Counted from the first letter of the stretch, positions 8,119 through 16,483 are shown. The stretch is 64,000 bases of DNA from JAENWD01 sp963837165 (GCA_963837165.1 CAWIMD010000011.1:62001-126000); one strand, 5' to 3'. The notes: a model not told the origin generated them from the sequence alone. Translations and numbers: made by a program.

Positions 8119-9051
8119 GTGAAGAGCTACCACGACATCACAGGCGACGGAGGGTCCAGAGTCCTCGAGCAGGTGGCCGAGCTGCGCACCCGCATCACCG
8201 AGGGGCTCGCCGGGGTGCGCCATCTCGTGGCCGTGGGCTCCGGGAAGGGAGGCGTCGGCAAGAGCACCCTGACGCTGCATCTCGCGTGCGCCCTGCGCGC
8301 CCGCGGGCTTCGGATTGCCATCCTGGACGCCGACTTCAACGGCCCCTCCCAGGCGCGCATGGCAGGTGTCCAGGGGGCGCTGTTCGTGCCCGGTCGCGAC
8401 AAGGTCTCGCTCCCGCGGACCGATACCGGAATCGGCGTCTTCTCGATGGGGTCGCTGATCCCGGAATCGGAGTCGCTCGAGTTCGAGAGCGCCTCCCGCG
8501 GAGAGTCGCATACGTGGCGCGCCACGAAGGAGTTCGCGCTGCTCTCCGAGATCCTCGCGTCGTTCGACTGGGGGACCCTCGATCTGCTGCTGTTCGATCT
8601 GCCGCCGGGAGCCGAGCGAACGGTCCAGTATGCCGATTTCCTCGGGCCCTTCGACGTGGCTCAGGGCAGGCCGCGGGTGTCGTTCCTGCTCGTGACGATC
8701 CCGTCCGAGGTCGCCCGGGGCGTCGTCGCCCGATCGGTGGCCGCCCTCTCGGCCCGCAATCGCCCCCTGGGCTACGTCGAGAACATGAGCGGGTATTTCT
8801 GCCGCGACTGCAACGCCGTGAGGCCGCTCTTTCCGGCGGGCCCTGGCAGCCCGCGCGATCTCGGGATTCCCTGCCTCGGGTCGGTCCCGTTCGATCCCGA
8901 GCTGGCGCGGCGCTGCGACAGCGGCAGTCTGCTGGCCGGGAACGCGGACACGCCTGTCGTCAGGGCCCTGGACGATGTCGCGCGGCGACTTCTGGACAGT
9001 CTCGAACGCGATCCGTCAACTCCCAACCTCCAACATCCAACTCCCAGGTGA
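8119..9051 (+). CDS. Mrp/NBP35-type P-loop ATPase (Fe-S cluster carrier family)
   Basis: GTG at 8119 gives a 310-residue protein starting KSYHDITGDG. It has the deviant Walker A GKGGVGKST (residues 42-50), the DADFNGPSQARM switch-like segment, LLLFDLPPGAERT (Walker B region) and VENMSGYFCRDC, whose CxxC (near residue 227) is the Fe-S binding pair of the Mrp/ApbC family. There is no N-terminal MIP18 domain. PFDVAQGRP in the middle is encoded by a palindromic repeat (8646-8667) and interrupts an otherwise conserved stretch. The last residues (PSTPNLQHPTPR) come from heptamer array 3. Its neighbours with PCP_red and radical SAM domains suggest that it supplies Fe-S clusters to that group. Confidence 0.88.
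   Translation: MKSYHDITGDGGSRVLEQVAELRTRITEGLAGVRHLVAVGSGKGGVGKSTLTLHLACALRARGLRIAILDADFNGPSQARMAGVQGALFVPGRDKVSLPRTDTGIGVFSMGSLIPESESLEFESASRGESHTWRATKEFALLSEILASFDWGTLDLLLFDLPPGAERTVQYADFLGPFDVAQGRPRVSFLLVTIPSEVARGVVARSVAALSARNRPLGYVENMSGYFCRDCNAVRPLFPAGPGSPRDLGIPCLGSVPFDPELARRCDSGSLLAGNADTPVVRALDDVARRLLDSLERDPSTPNLQHPTPR
8646..8667. repeat. CCCTTCGA...CTCAGGG palindromic element, copy 1
   Basis: GCCCTTCGACGTGGCTCAGG plus GC is an imperfect palindrome inside the Mrp-like gene and is read as PFDVAQGRP. Copies on the other strand lie at 9401-9422 and 44465-44485. Confidence 0.75.
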
Positions 9052-9121
9052 TGTCTCCGGGACCGAATCCGCTTGGGAGTTGGGCATTGGAAGTTGGGAG
9101 TTGGAAGTTGGGAGTTGGAAG
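9017..9121. repeat. Heptamer inverted-repeat array 3
   Basis: Left arm 9017-9047 has TCCAAC/TCCCAAC units inside the 3' end of the Mrp-like frame. Right arm 9072-9121 has about seven GTTGGGA/GTTGGAA units, ending four bases before the ATG of the next gene. About 24 bases separate the arms. Confidence 0.9.
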
Positions 9122-9124
9122 CCG

Positions 9125-9589
9125 ATGAAGTTCCTCTGTGTTCCTTGCGACAGCCCGATGAAGCTCGAGACGGTCGGCCCGCCGGAGCGCGGTTCCTTGT
9201 CAGTCGTCTACTCATGCCCCGAGTGCGGCTACGAGATCGCCATGCTCACCAACGCGTACGAGACACAGATGGTCCAGTCGCTCGGCGTGCGGATCGGCCC
9301 CGACACGACGGAGAAGCCCGCCTCCGCAGAAGCTTCGGCGAGGTGCCCGTTTGCCGGGATGGTACCAACGACGGACGGGCCCGAGCAGACCGCCGAGCCT
9401 GCCCTGAGCCAGGTCGAAGGGCCACTCCCCGTCCGATGGACGCCTGGCGCCGAGGCGCGCCTCGCGAACATCCCCGAGTTCGTGCGCCCCATGGCACGGA
9501 CCGGCATCGAGCGGTTCGCGCGGGACAGGGGCGCCCTGGAAGTGGACGAGACGATCCTCGACGCCGCCCGGGACTTCTTCGGGATGTAA
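9125..9589 (+). CDS. Zinc-ribbon protein with C-terminal PCP_red-like domain
   Basis: ATG at 9125 follows the heptamer array directly. The 154-residue product has an N-terminal zinc ribbon (C5-x2-C8 ... C31-x2-C34, with YSCPECGYEI). A variable linker holds two repeat-derived inserts (PASAEASA and ALSQVEG). A PCP_red-like helical domain starts near residue 102 (VRWTPGAEARLANIPEFVRPMARTGIE) and runs to the end. The domain matches those in the stress protein (4719) and the radical SAM protein (9714) at the same W..A..RL..IP.FV..M positions. It may be an adaptor or small carrier between those proteins. No enzymatic motif is visible. Confidence 0.8.
   Translation: MKFLCVPCDSPMKLETVGPPERGSLSVVYSCPECGYEIAMLTNAYETQMVQSLGVRIGPDTTEKPASAEASARCPFAGMVPTTDGPEQTAEPALSQVEGPLPVRWTPGAEARLANIPEFVRPMARTGIERFARDRGALEVDETILDAARDFFGM
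9320..9347. repeat. Short palindromic insert in the zinc-ribbon gene
   Basis: GCCTCCGCAGAAGCTTCGGC followed by GAGG pairs GCCTC..GC with GC..GAGG around AGAAGCTTC. It is read in frame as PASAEASA between the two domains. It resembles the insert at 7382-7410. Confidence 0.55.
9401..9422. repeat. CCCTTCGA...CTCAGGG palindromic element, copy 2 (inverted)
   Basis: GCCCTGAGCCAGGTCGAAGG plus GC is the reverse-orientation form of the element at 8646-8667. It is read in frame as ALSQVEG in the linker of the zinc-ribbon/PCP_red protein. Confidence 0.8.
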
Positions 9590-9602
9590 GCGAAGCGATT
9601 GT

Positions 9603-9717
9603 CAACTCCCAATTCCCAAGCTCCAACTCCCAACGCCCCGGTTGTGGAATCGGGACTAATCCCTTTGGGAGTTGGAAGTTGGAAGTTGGGAGTTGGGAGT
9701 TGGGAGTTGGGAGTTGA
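9603..9717. repeat. Heptamer inverted-repeat array 4
   Basis: Left arm 9603-9634 (AACTCCCAATTCCCA-type units), core 9635-9663, right arm 9664-9717 with about seven GTTGGGA/GTTGGAA units. It spans the gap between the zinc-ribbon gene and the radical SAM gene, and the last unit supplies the probable TTG start of the latter. Confidence 0.93.
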
Positions 9718-11099
9718 GCGAATTCGTTAGGCCCTACGTCGTCTCGTGGAACCTCACTTACCGCTGTAACCTCGCCTGCGAGCACTGCTACCTCGATGCG
9801 GGCGGCGCGCCCCTGGTCGGCACGGAGAACTTCGCCGATCGGAGCGAGCTCGGCACCGAGGAGTGCTTCAGGGTCATCGATGAAATCGCCGCGTTCGCGC
9901 CTGAATGCCTGACCATTCTGACGGGCGGCGAGCCGCTCCTGCGGCGCGACATCCTCGAGATCGTCCGGCGCGCTGCGGACCGTGGCTTGTGGGTCGTCGT
10001 CGGCACCAACGGCGTCCGCATCAGCGAGAACGTCGCCGGGCGTCTGGCGGAAGCCGGCGCGCGAGGGCTGTCGCTGTCGCTCGATGCGCTCGATCCTGAC
10101 CGTCATGACGCCTTCAGGAAGGTCCGCGGCGCCTGGCGGAACACGGTGGAGGGAGCGGAGATCCTCAACCGCACCGGCCTCCCCTTCATCGTGCAGACCA
10201 CGGCGGGATCCCACAACCTGGGCGAGCTCGAGGCGATTGCCGACTTCGCGCACGAGCGCCTCGCCGCGAAGGTCTGGAACCTCTACTTCCTGGTCCCGAC
10301 CGGGCGCGGGCAGTTCGTATCGGACATGACGCCGGCACAGTACGACGATGTGCTTGCCGCTCTCTACCTGATCCAGCGGCAGTACAAGGGCCGTATGCTC
10401 GTGAACGCGAAGTGCGCGCCGCACTACATCAAGACCGTGCTGGAGCACGGTGACGATCCGACCGCCATGGATGGCGGCGAACCGTCCCCGATCAGGGTCT
10501 ACTCCGCGGGAGCCGGCGGGTGCCCGGCGGGGACCCACTACATGGGGATCCGGCCGAACGGCGACGTCACCCCCTGCCCCTACCTCCCGGTCTTCGCCGG
10601 GTCCCTGCGCAGCGCCGCTCTTGCAGATCTCTGGACGTCCTCGGCGTTGTTCTCGGACATTCGCCGCCGCACCTCGCTCGGCGGGCGGTGCGGGGCGTGC
10701 GAATTGAACGGCCACTGCGGGGGCTGCCGCGCCCGGGCCTACGGCATGACGGGCGATCTGATGGCCGAAGACCCGCTCTGCACCCACACCCCTGGAACGT
10801 TCGCGGGCGCCCCCCTTCTCCTGGCCCGCCATGGCCTTGGCGACGATGGGGCGCTCCACGGCGCGTCCGTCCCGGGAGCAGCCGGCACTGTCGCGATCGA
10901 GTACGGCGCCGAATCGACGACGACCATCGCGTGGGACGCCGCGGCTGAAGCGCGGATGAAGAGGATCCCCGCCTTCGTCCGCGGCATGGTCGTCAGGGCC
11001 GTCGAGGAGTCTTGCCGCAGAAACGGCATCGGTCGCGTCACCGTCGAGGAACTGGAGCGAATCCGCGCCCGGATGCCGACGCCGAAGATGTTCGGGTAA
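9714..11099 (+). CDS. Radical SAM/SPASM protein with C-terminal PCP_red-like domain
   Basis: TTG at 9714 gives SEFVRPYVVSWNLTYRCNLA; longer readings only add repeat-array residues. The radical SAM cluster motif CNLACEHC is at residues 18-25 and a GGEPLLR motif follows. The SPASM-type cysteine region (CPAGTHYMG...CPYLP...CGACELNGHCGGCRA) is near 270-350. The last part (about 404-455, IAWDAAAEARMKRIPAFVRGM) is a PCP_red-like domain. The overall plan matches the heme-biosynthesis-like subgroup of SPASM proteins (AhbC/AhbD/NirJ relatives), which modify tetrapyrroles, but residue-level assignment to one of them is not possible here. With Mrp and two other PCP_red proteins next to heme-protein genes, a role in cofactor modification is a reasonable inference. 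It ends the + strand block. Confidence 0.85.
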   Translation: MSEFVRPYVVSWNLTYRCNLACEHCYLDAGGAPLVGTENFADRSELGTEECFRVIDEIAAFAPECLTILTGGEPLLRRDILEIVRRAADRGLWVVVGTNGVRISENVAGRLAEAGARGLSLSLDALDPDRHDAFRKVRGAWRNTVEGAEILNRTGLPFIVQTTAGSHNLGELEAIADFAHERLAAKVWNLYFLVPTGRGQFVSDMTPAQYDDVLAALYLIQRQYKGRMLVNAKCAPHYIKTVLEHGDDPTAMDGGEPSPIRVYSAGAGGCPAGTHYMGIRPNGDVTPCPYLPVFAGSLRSAALADLWTSSALFSDIRRRTSLGGRCGACELNGHCGGCRARAYGMTGDLMAEDPLCTHTPGTFAGAPLLLARHGLGDDGALHGASVPGAAGTVAIEYGAESTTTIAWDAAAEARMKRIPAFVRGMVVRAVEESCRRNGIGRVTVEELERIRARMPTPKMFG

Positions 11100-11454
11100 T
11101 GCCGCGGCGGCAGTCATTGTTGATTGCGGACTGCGGGTTGCGGATTGCGGATTGTGGATCTCGTCGACAATCCTCTCCACCTTCTGCTCGACCCTTCCGA
11201 CAGCCTGGTCGGCTTGGCTTTCCCGCTTCAGCTTCTGAATCCTGAATCCTAGCGTAGGACGATCGCGTGCGCGCGCCTGTCCTGTTCAAGACACTCTTCG
11301 TCACGGCGATGGCGTCGGCGGCCCGGGCGCCCAACGGCGTCTACCGCCACCGGGGTGTGCGTTCCGGAACACCCGCGCAGGCGCCCGCACTCGTAGGCTG
11401 GTGCGTGAGACGAGACGTTCGGGTCGGAGTCGTCGGTGACGGAGGAGGACTGGG
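11100..11454. other. Intergenic region with GATTGCG heptamer array
   Basis: I see no gene in these 355 bases. They hold a GATTGCG array (11122-11156), the reverse-oriented pair TGAATCCTGAATCC (11236-11249), and a strong purine-rich ribosome-binding stretch GGAGGAGG at 11440-11447 in front of the ATG at 11455. The rest is GC-rich and has no feature I can name. Confidence 0.6.
11122..11156 (+). repeat. GATTGCG heptamer array 5
   Basis: There are five consecutive 7-mers: GATTGCG, GACTGCG, GGTTGCG, GATTGCG, GATTGTG. The unit differs from the GTTGGGA arrays but has the same length and the same TTG core. An opposite-strand pair of GGATTCA units at 11236-11249 could be its partner arm. Confidence 0.85.
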
Positions 11455-13404
11455 ATGACTGGATTCAGGCGCACGGTCGTGCTGGCGATCGGGCTCGCGG
11501 TCGCGAGCGCCGGCATCGCGGTGGCGAGTCGGCAACGGCCCTACCGGGTGAACGATCAGCAGCTGCGCGATCTGACGACTCGCATCGAGACCCACAGAGA
11601 CACCTTTCACGAGAGCCTCGCACGGGCGATCGATCGCAGCCCGATCAACGGCAGCCAGGCAGAAGACCAGTTCGACAGGTCCGTGGAGTCTTTCAAGCAG
11701 GCGACGAACGTGCTTCGCGATCGCGTGAACGATCGACAGTCCAACACCGCGGACGCGGAGAACGTGCTGAGACGCGCATCCGTCATCGACGACCTCATGA
11801 CGCGCAACCGGTTCGACACGCCCGCGCAGGCGGACTGGCAGGCGCTGCGGCGCGATATGGACGAGCTGGCGCGCGCGTATGGCGTCACGTGGAACTGGAG
11901 CGCCGCCTCACAGAACATGCCGTCCCGCGTTGACGACAAGCAGGTCCAGCAGTTGCTGAAGCAGATTGGGGAGAAGGCCGGCCGGTTCGACAAGAGCCTC
12001 GACAAACTCTTCGACGCCGGCCGGATCGACGACCCCAAAGCGAAGGAGGAGATCCGTCGATCCGTGGCGGACTTCAGGCAGGCCGCCGATCGGCTGCGTG
12101 ATCGCGTCAATGGACGCCAATCCAACACGCTCGATGTCGAGGAGGTGCTGAGACGCGGTGGGAGCATCGACGGCTTCATGCAGCGGTATCAGCTGAGCAA
12201 CCAGGCGGAGCAGAACTGGCTGTCGGTGCGACGCGATCTGGACACGCTCGCCCGCGCATACAACGTCGCGTGGAACTGGAGCAACCCCGGGTACACGTCA
12301 GCCGCGCCGGGCGCGGGCTTCCACCACCGCCTCACCGGAACGTATCAGCTCGAGAGCGACCGGGGCGACGACCCGCGGCAAGCGGCTGAACGGGCTGCCC
12401 GCGCCGCGCCCTCCGACCAGAGGCAGGCGACGTATCAGCGCCTGCTGACCCGGTTGGAGGCGCCCGAACAGCTCGCGATCGAGCGCACCGGAAACAGCGT
12501 GTCGATGGCGTCGACCGAGGGTCGACGCGTGATCTTCGATGCTGACGGCAGGGACCATGCGGAACAGTGGTCCGCGGGAGAGACGATGAGCACACGCGCC
12601 ACCCTCGAGGGTGAACGCCTGGTGGTTGCGACCACCGGTCATCGAGGCAGTGATTACACCGCCACCTTCGATCCGCTGGACGATGGCCACACCCTCGAGA
12701 TGACGCGCACCATCGACGATGCGGGTCTGCGTCAACCGGTGACGGTCCGAAGTTCCTATCGGCGGCTGTCGGACGAGGCTCGCTGGAGTGTCTACACCGG
12801 CGGTGAGCGCGGTCCATATGACAACGCCAGCCCGTCGGCGGACGATCGCCTCGTGCCGGATGGCACGCGGTTCGTGGCCGTGCTGGACAACGCCCTGAAC
12901 GCGGCGAGCGTGCACGAGGGTGATTTCTTCACCATGACTGCCCGCAGCCCGGCGCAATACGAAGGCGCGGTCCTGGAAGGCGTCGTGTCCACCGTGGACG
13001 AGTCCGGGCGGCTTGCCGGCCGGGCGGCCGTGACCCTCGACCTGCGAAGCATCCGACTTCGCAACGGCCGCTCGTATCCGTTCGACGGGGTCATCGAGAA
13101 CATCCGCACGCCTGACGGCGACACGATCAAGGTGGATCGCGAAGGTTCGATCGACTCGTCCGAGGACCGGACTCGGAAGGCCGTGGAACGGGGCGCCATC
13201 GGCGCAGCGCTCGGCGCGGTGATCGGCGCTGTCGCCGGCGGCGGCAAGGGCGCCGCCATCGGGGCGGTGATCGGCGCCGGCGGGGGCGCGGGCACGGTCT
13301 TCATCGGGGAGCGAGACCGCTTCGATCTGCCGCGCGGCACGGAATTCACGATCAGCTCGGGCGGCTCATGGAATCAGCGACCGATACCGAGCGCGCGGCG
13401 TTGA
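11455..13404 (+). CDS. Secreted protein with two tandem helical repeats and a glycine zipper
   Basis: The 649-residue product has a signal peptide (about 1-24) and two clearly homologous repeats of about 120 residues (about 30-147 and 155-275). Each ends LARAYGVTWNWS or LARAYNVAWNWS and shares RLRDRVN.RQSNT. A beta-rich middle domain of unknown type follows, then YPFDGVIENIRTPDGDTIKVDREG, and then a glycine zipper (about 580-615, GAIGAALGAVIGAVAGGGKG) of the kind found in outer-membrane and cell-surface proteins. GGAGGAGG lies a few bases before ATG. I infer cell-envelope location. The molecular function is unknown. Confidence 0.8.
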   Translation: MTGFRRTVVLAIGLAVASAGIAVASRQRPYRVNDQQLRDLTTRIETHRDTFHESLARAIDRSPINGSQAEDQFDRSVESFKQATNVLRDRVNDRQSNTADAENVLRRASVIDDLMTRNRFDTPAQADWQALRRDMDELARAYGVTWNWSAASQNMPSRVDDKQVQQLLKQIGEKAGRFDKSLDKLFDAGRIDDPKAKEEIRRSVADFRQAADRLRDRVNGRQSNTLDVEEVLRRGGSIDGFMQRYQLSNQAEQNWLSVRRDLDTLARAYNVAWNWSNPGYTSAAPGAGFHHRLTGTYQLESDRGDDPRQAAERAARAAPSDQRQATYQRLLTRLEAPEQLAIERTGNSVSMASTEGRRVIFDADGRDHAEQWSAGETMSTRATLEGERLVVATTGHRGSDYTATFDPLDDGHTLEMTRTIDDAGLRQPVTVRSSYRRLSDEARWSVYTGGERGPYDNASPSADDRLVPDGTRFVAVLDNALNAASVHEGDFFTMTARSPAQYEGAVLEGVVSTVDESGRLAGRAAVTLDLRSIRLRNGRSYPFDGVIENIRTPDGDTIKVDREGSIDSSEDRTRKAVERGAIGAALGAVIGAVAGGGKGAAIGAVIGAGGGAGTVFIGERDRFDLPRGTEFTISSGGSWNQRPIPSARR

Positions 13405-13506
13405 CGCCTGAGCTGGAGATCTGGACCGCCATCGGGACGGCGTCGTCCAGGCTCCTGGCCGGTCTCCCGAGATTCCGATGGCACGTGGGGACGCGGCCCG
13501 GGCCTG

Positions 13507-14508
13507 TTACCTGCACCGCGCCGGGTTCGACTTCACGAAGTAGCGCTTGTAGTTCGACGCCTTCGCGTCCATGCAGCCTTCCAGATCGAGCAACTCGATC
13601 TTCCGGAAGTCGATCGGCGCCGTCTCGGCCTGGATCGAGATGTAGCCGCCGGTGAGCGGCGTGCCATCGACCTTGACCTTCGGGTCCACGGGCGAGACCT
13701 GGCCGCCGCCGATCTGCGGCTTCGAGTACTCGAGCACGACCTTGCCGTCCATGACGTGCTGGACGAGCTCGTCGCCGTGCACGATCACCTCAACGCGTAC
13801 CCACTGATCGCCGTCGTAGGTCTTCGACGTCGAGTTGATGCAGTGCTGGGTCACGAGCGTACCGTTCATCACCACGTTGGTGCCGGGCGTGCACAGGTTC
13901 GCGGTCGATCGCGGTGTGCCGTCCCCGAGTCCGCCGAGCAGCTGCGTCTCGAGCGAGATCGGAAAGTCCTGGTCCTTCAGCATCGTCTGCGGCGCCGGCG
14001 AGTGGAGCATCAGCCCGTTGTTGCGCCTCGCCCATGCCGGCCCGCCCGGCACCTGCTCGCCGACGAACCGGTACTCGGCCGCGAGGATGTAGTAGGAGAA
14101 GGGATCCTTGTAGAAGACGTGGCCGAACTCGCCGTCGAACTTCGTCCACTTGTCGTAGCGGATCTCGAGCAGGCCGTTCTCGACGCGGACGGTGTCGAAC
14201 GGGTTCTCGCCGAGCTCGTACTTCGCGAACTTCGGCGTCCATCCCGTGAGGTCCTTGCCGTTGAACAGCTGAATCCAGTCGCGCGCGTCCGGATCGCCGG
14301 CCGTCCCCTCCCCGGCGCGGGCCCGCGCGGCCGGGTCCGCCAGCAGTGCGGCCGACACGAGAAGCGCCGCGACGACGACCGGGGCGGCCAGCAGACGACG
14401 GTACTGCTCGCGGATCAGTGTGCGGTCCACGTCCTGCTTGTACGCCTCGATCACTGGATCGCGCTCCAGCGGATGCGGCGCCGCGCGTCCCTGTGCCGTG
14501 TCAGTCAC
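13507..14508 (-). CDS. DUF1080 (3-keto-disaccharide hydrolase-like) protein with foreign-looking N-terminus
   Basis: The C-terminal 230 residues form a DUF1080 domain: DWIQLFNGKDLTGWTPKF, EFGHVFYKDPFSYYILAAEYRF, NNGLMLHS and GGYISIQAE. This jelly-roll fold is common in Acidobacteriota and Planctomycetes and linked to 3-keto-glycosides. The start at GTG 14508 is uncertain. It adds TDTAQGRAAPHPLERDPVIEAYKQDVDRTLIREQ, which resembles the N-terminus of an unrelated cytoplasmic family, before a hydrophobic segment LLAAPVVVAALLVSAALLA. The frame stays open back to 14658. Either a fusion put a cytoplasmic leader before the signal segment, or the true start is internal. Confidence 0.7.
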   Translation of the reverse strand: MTDTAQGRAAPHPLERDPVIEAYKQDVDRTLIREQYRRLLAAPVVVAALLVSAALLADPAARARAGEGTAGDPDARDWIQLFNGKDLTGWTPKFAKYELGENPFDTVRVENGLLEIRYDKWTKFDGEFGHVFYKDPFSYYILAAEYRFVGEQVPGGPAWARRNNGLMLHSPAPQTMLKDQDFPISLETQLLGGLGDGTPRSTANLCTPGTNVVMNGTLVTQHCINSTSKTYDGDQWVRVEVIVHGDELVQHVMDGKVVLEYSKPQIGGGQVSPVDPKVKVDGTPLTGGYISIQAETAPIDFRKIELLDLEGCMDAKASNYKRYFVKSNPARCR

Positions 14509-14711
14509 CAGGCGTACCTCCGCGTCATTGTCAGTGAAATCTGGCGCGCCCGCAACCAGCCGATCGTGCCGATCTGGGGTGTCTGCCTTCCCCATGCTCC
14601 GCCTGCGCGACAACACCTCGGACTCTCTGTTCCCGCCGGAGCTCCTGGCGGCGTTCACGAGCGGCCGGTCATCTCACCCTTCTGGCGCGAGTCCCACGCG
14701 CTCGATCCTCG

Positions 14712-15719
14712 TCAGCGTGACGGCCATCCGGACCGCGCGCGACGTCCGATCCGCCTGGCGAGGTCGATCATCGCGGCCGCGGCCGCGAGATTCAGCACGA
14801 TCTTACCCACCAGATCCACCCGGGACCACAGGCTGGCGCCGAGGAAGCCCGCCAGCATCGACACGACCAGGGCGCCGAAGCAGAGGGCCCACCGGTGGCG
14901 ATCGCTCCAGGCCGGTCCGCGCGCCATCCGCCTGACGACCACATAGGCGAGCGCGGCCCAGGCCACCGCCAGGCCGATCGTGAGCGCCAGCGGCCGGTCC
15001 ATCCGGGGCGCGAAGATCACGACCATCAGGAGGTACCAGGGGAACCCGAACACGAGCGCCGCGACAGCCGCCGCCCATGGCGGCGGCGTCGCTCCGACCG
15101 TCAGGGGCCGGTCGACGCCGCGCGCCAGCCACGCCAGCCCGGCCAGCGCGACGATGGCCGCGAGGGCCGAGAGGAGCGTGAGCGCGGGCGGATTGTAGAC
15201 GGGTGCGTGGAACGACAAGGGCCGCGCGATCTGCGTCCAGAGGTACCAGGCGAAGAACGACCCGACCACAAACGTCACGCTCGCCGCGACGAGGCCGCGC
15301 GGTCCGAGCCACGGCTCGTCGCGCCGATCGGCGTAGACGAGCTCGGTGACCTGGATCGGGACGAGCACGATCCACACGGCCTCGAAGCCGAGCATGTACA
15401 GGAAGTAGGGCCAGGTGATGCCCCACACCCGGCCGTAGGCGGGCATGTCGCCGAGCCACGGCAGCGGCGCGAGCGACGTCTGCTGGATGACGAACTCCTC
15501 GGCGATCGCCAGGCCGAAGCCGAGAAGCAGGGCGCTCGTCCAGCCGGCGCGCCAGCGCCGGAGCGCCTCGCGGATGAGTAGCGTGCCGCAGCCCCACACC
15601 ATGATTTCCGGGATGAGGACGACGATGAAGCTGATGCGGGTGGCGCCGCTCAGGACCTCGCCGATGACCGGCGAGAGGACGAGCAGCGCGGCCACGGGGG
15701 CGAGGTCTCGGCGTGTCAT
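14712..15719 (-). CDS. Multi-pass membrane protein, PadR-linked
   Basis: ATG at 15719 overlaps the stop of the PadR gene (ATGA), so the two are translationally coupled. The 335-residue product has about nine hydrophobic helices, with an AEEFVIQQTS segment faintly like the EE motif of CPBP-type membrane proteins and RW/W-rich loops. I cannot name the family. Coupling with a PadR regulator suggests that it answers to the same signal, for example as a membrane-stress or transport component. Confidence 0.7.
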   Translation of the reverse strand: MTRRDLAPVAALLVLSPVIGEVLSGATRISFIVVLIPEIMVWGCGTLLIREALRRWRAGWTSALLLGFGLAIAEEFVIQQTSLAPLPWLGDMPAYGRVWGITWPYFLYMLGFEAVWIVLVPIQVTELVYADRRDEPWLGPRGLVAASVTFVVGSFFAWYLWTQIARPLSFHAPVYNPPALTLLSALAAIVALAGLAWLARGVDRPLTVGATPPPWAAAVAALVFGFPWYLLMVVIFAPRMDRPLALTIGLAVAWAALAYVVVRRMARGPAWSDRHRWALCFGALVVSMLAGFLGASLWSRVDLVGKIVLNLAAAAAMIDLARRIGRRARSGWPSR

Positions 15720-16342
15720 CGTGTCTTCCTCCGCTGCTGTTTCCGGGCGGTACGGGCGTCGTCGAGGATCCGGGTGAGGTCCCACCGGAGGTGGCCGGTG
15801 CGGATGTCGTCGGCGAGCGAGCGCACCCACGCGAGCTCGGCGCGGCCCATCGCCAGGGCGTACTCCCCTTCCACCAGGTTGATTCGGGCGACATGGCGGC
15901 CGGCCTCCCGGAGGCGCAGCGCGCGATCGCCGGTCTCGGCTTCGAGCAGACGCGCCCGCGCGTCGAGGCCCTCGACGACCGCGTCGGGCGCCAGGTGCAC
16001 GAGGAAGCTGAGCAATCCGACGAACTCCGACGGCGTGACCCGCGGAACGGCAATGCGGTCGCGGAGCCAGCGCGGAAGCGACGCGCGTCCACGCGCGGTC
16101 AGGCGGTACGTCGTCCGTTCGGGACGCCCTCCGGCGCGCCCGACCGCGACGACCTCGATGAGGCCGTCGCCGAGCAGCCGGCCGATCGCGTGGTAGAGCG
16201 ACCCGTGCTTGAGGTCGAGCACCTCGTCCTTGTGGCGGGCCTGGATCAGCTGCCGCATCTGGTAGGGGTGCATGGGCTCCTCGCGCAGCATCGCAAGGAC
16301 GGCGACCTCCCAGAGGGACGCCCGTGGCGACTTCGTTCGCAT
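15716..16342 (-). CDS. PadR-family transcriptional regulator
   Basis: The 208-residue product starts RTKSPRASLWEVAVLAMLREEPMHPYQMRQLI, the winged-helix of PadR (LLSEGPMHGYEL-like), with LKHGSLYHAIGRLLGDGLIEVV as the recognition helix and wing and a C-terminal alpha-helical dimerisation part. An alternative ATG is four codons upstream at 16354. The DNA before the start is AT-rich (ATATATTTCATTATAACTAT, 16345-16364), in strong contrast to its surroundings, and may contain the promoter and own operator. It is the first gene of a two-gene unit with the membrane protein. Confidence 0.88.
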   Translation of the reverse strand: MRTKSPRASLWEVAVLAMLREEPMHPYQMRQLIQARHKDEVLDLKHGSLYHAIGRLLGDGLIEVVAVGRAGGRPERTTYRLTARGRASLPRWLRDRIAVPRVTPSEFVGLLSFLVHLAPDAVVEGLDARARLLEAETGDRALRLREAGRHVARINLVEGEYALAMGRAELAWVRSLADDIRTGHLRWDLTRILDDARTARKQQRRKTR

Positions 16343-16483
16343 GATATATTTCATTATAACTATTTGCGGCCGCGACGTGACCGGCGCGGTCGTGGCCTCC
16401 GGCGGGCACTCGCCCAGCCAGGTGCCGCGTCGCCTGCCTCTGGGACGGACGCCGCTACGGGCTCGAAATCCTGAGGCCTACGT

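Noticed and set aside
4605..9717. CRISPR-like repeats
   Set aside because: Units are 7 bases, tandem without spacers and in inverted pairs; no cas gene is near.
11267..11458. Short frame before the glycine-zipper protein
   Set aside because: Low-complexity reading with no plausible start context; it overlaps the start site of the real gene.
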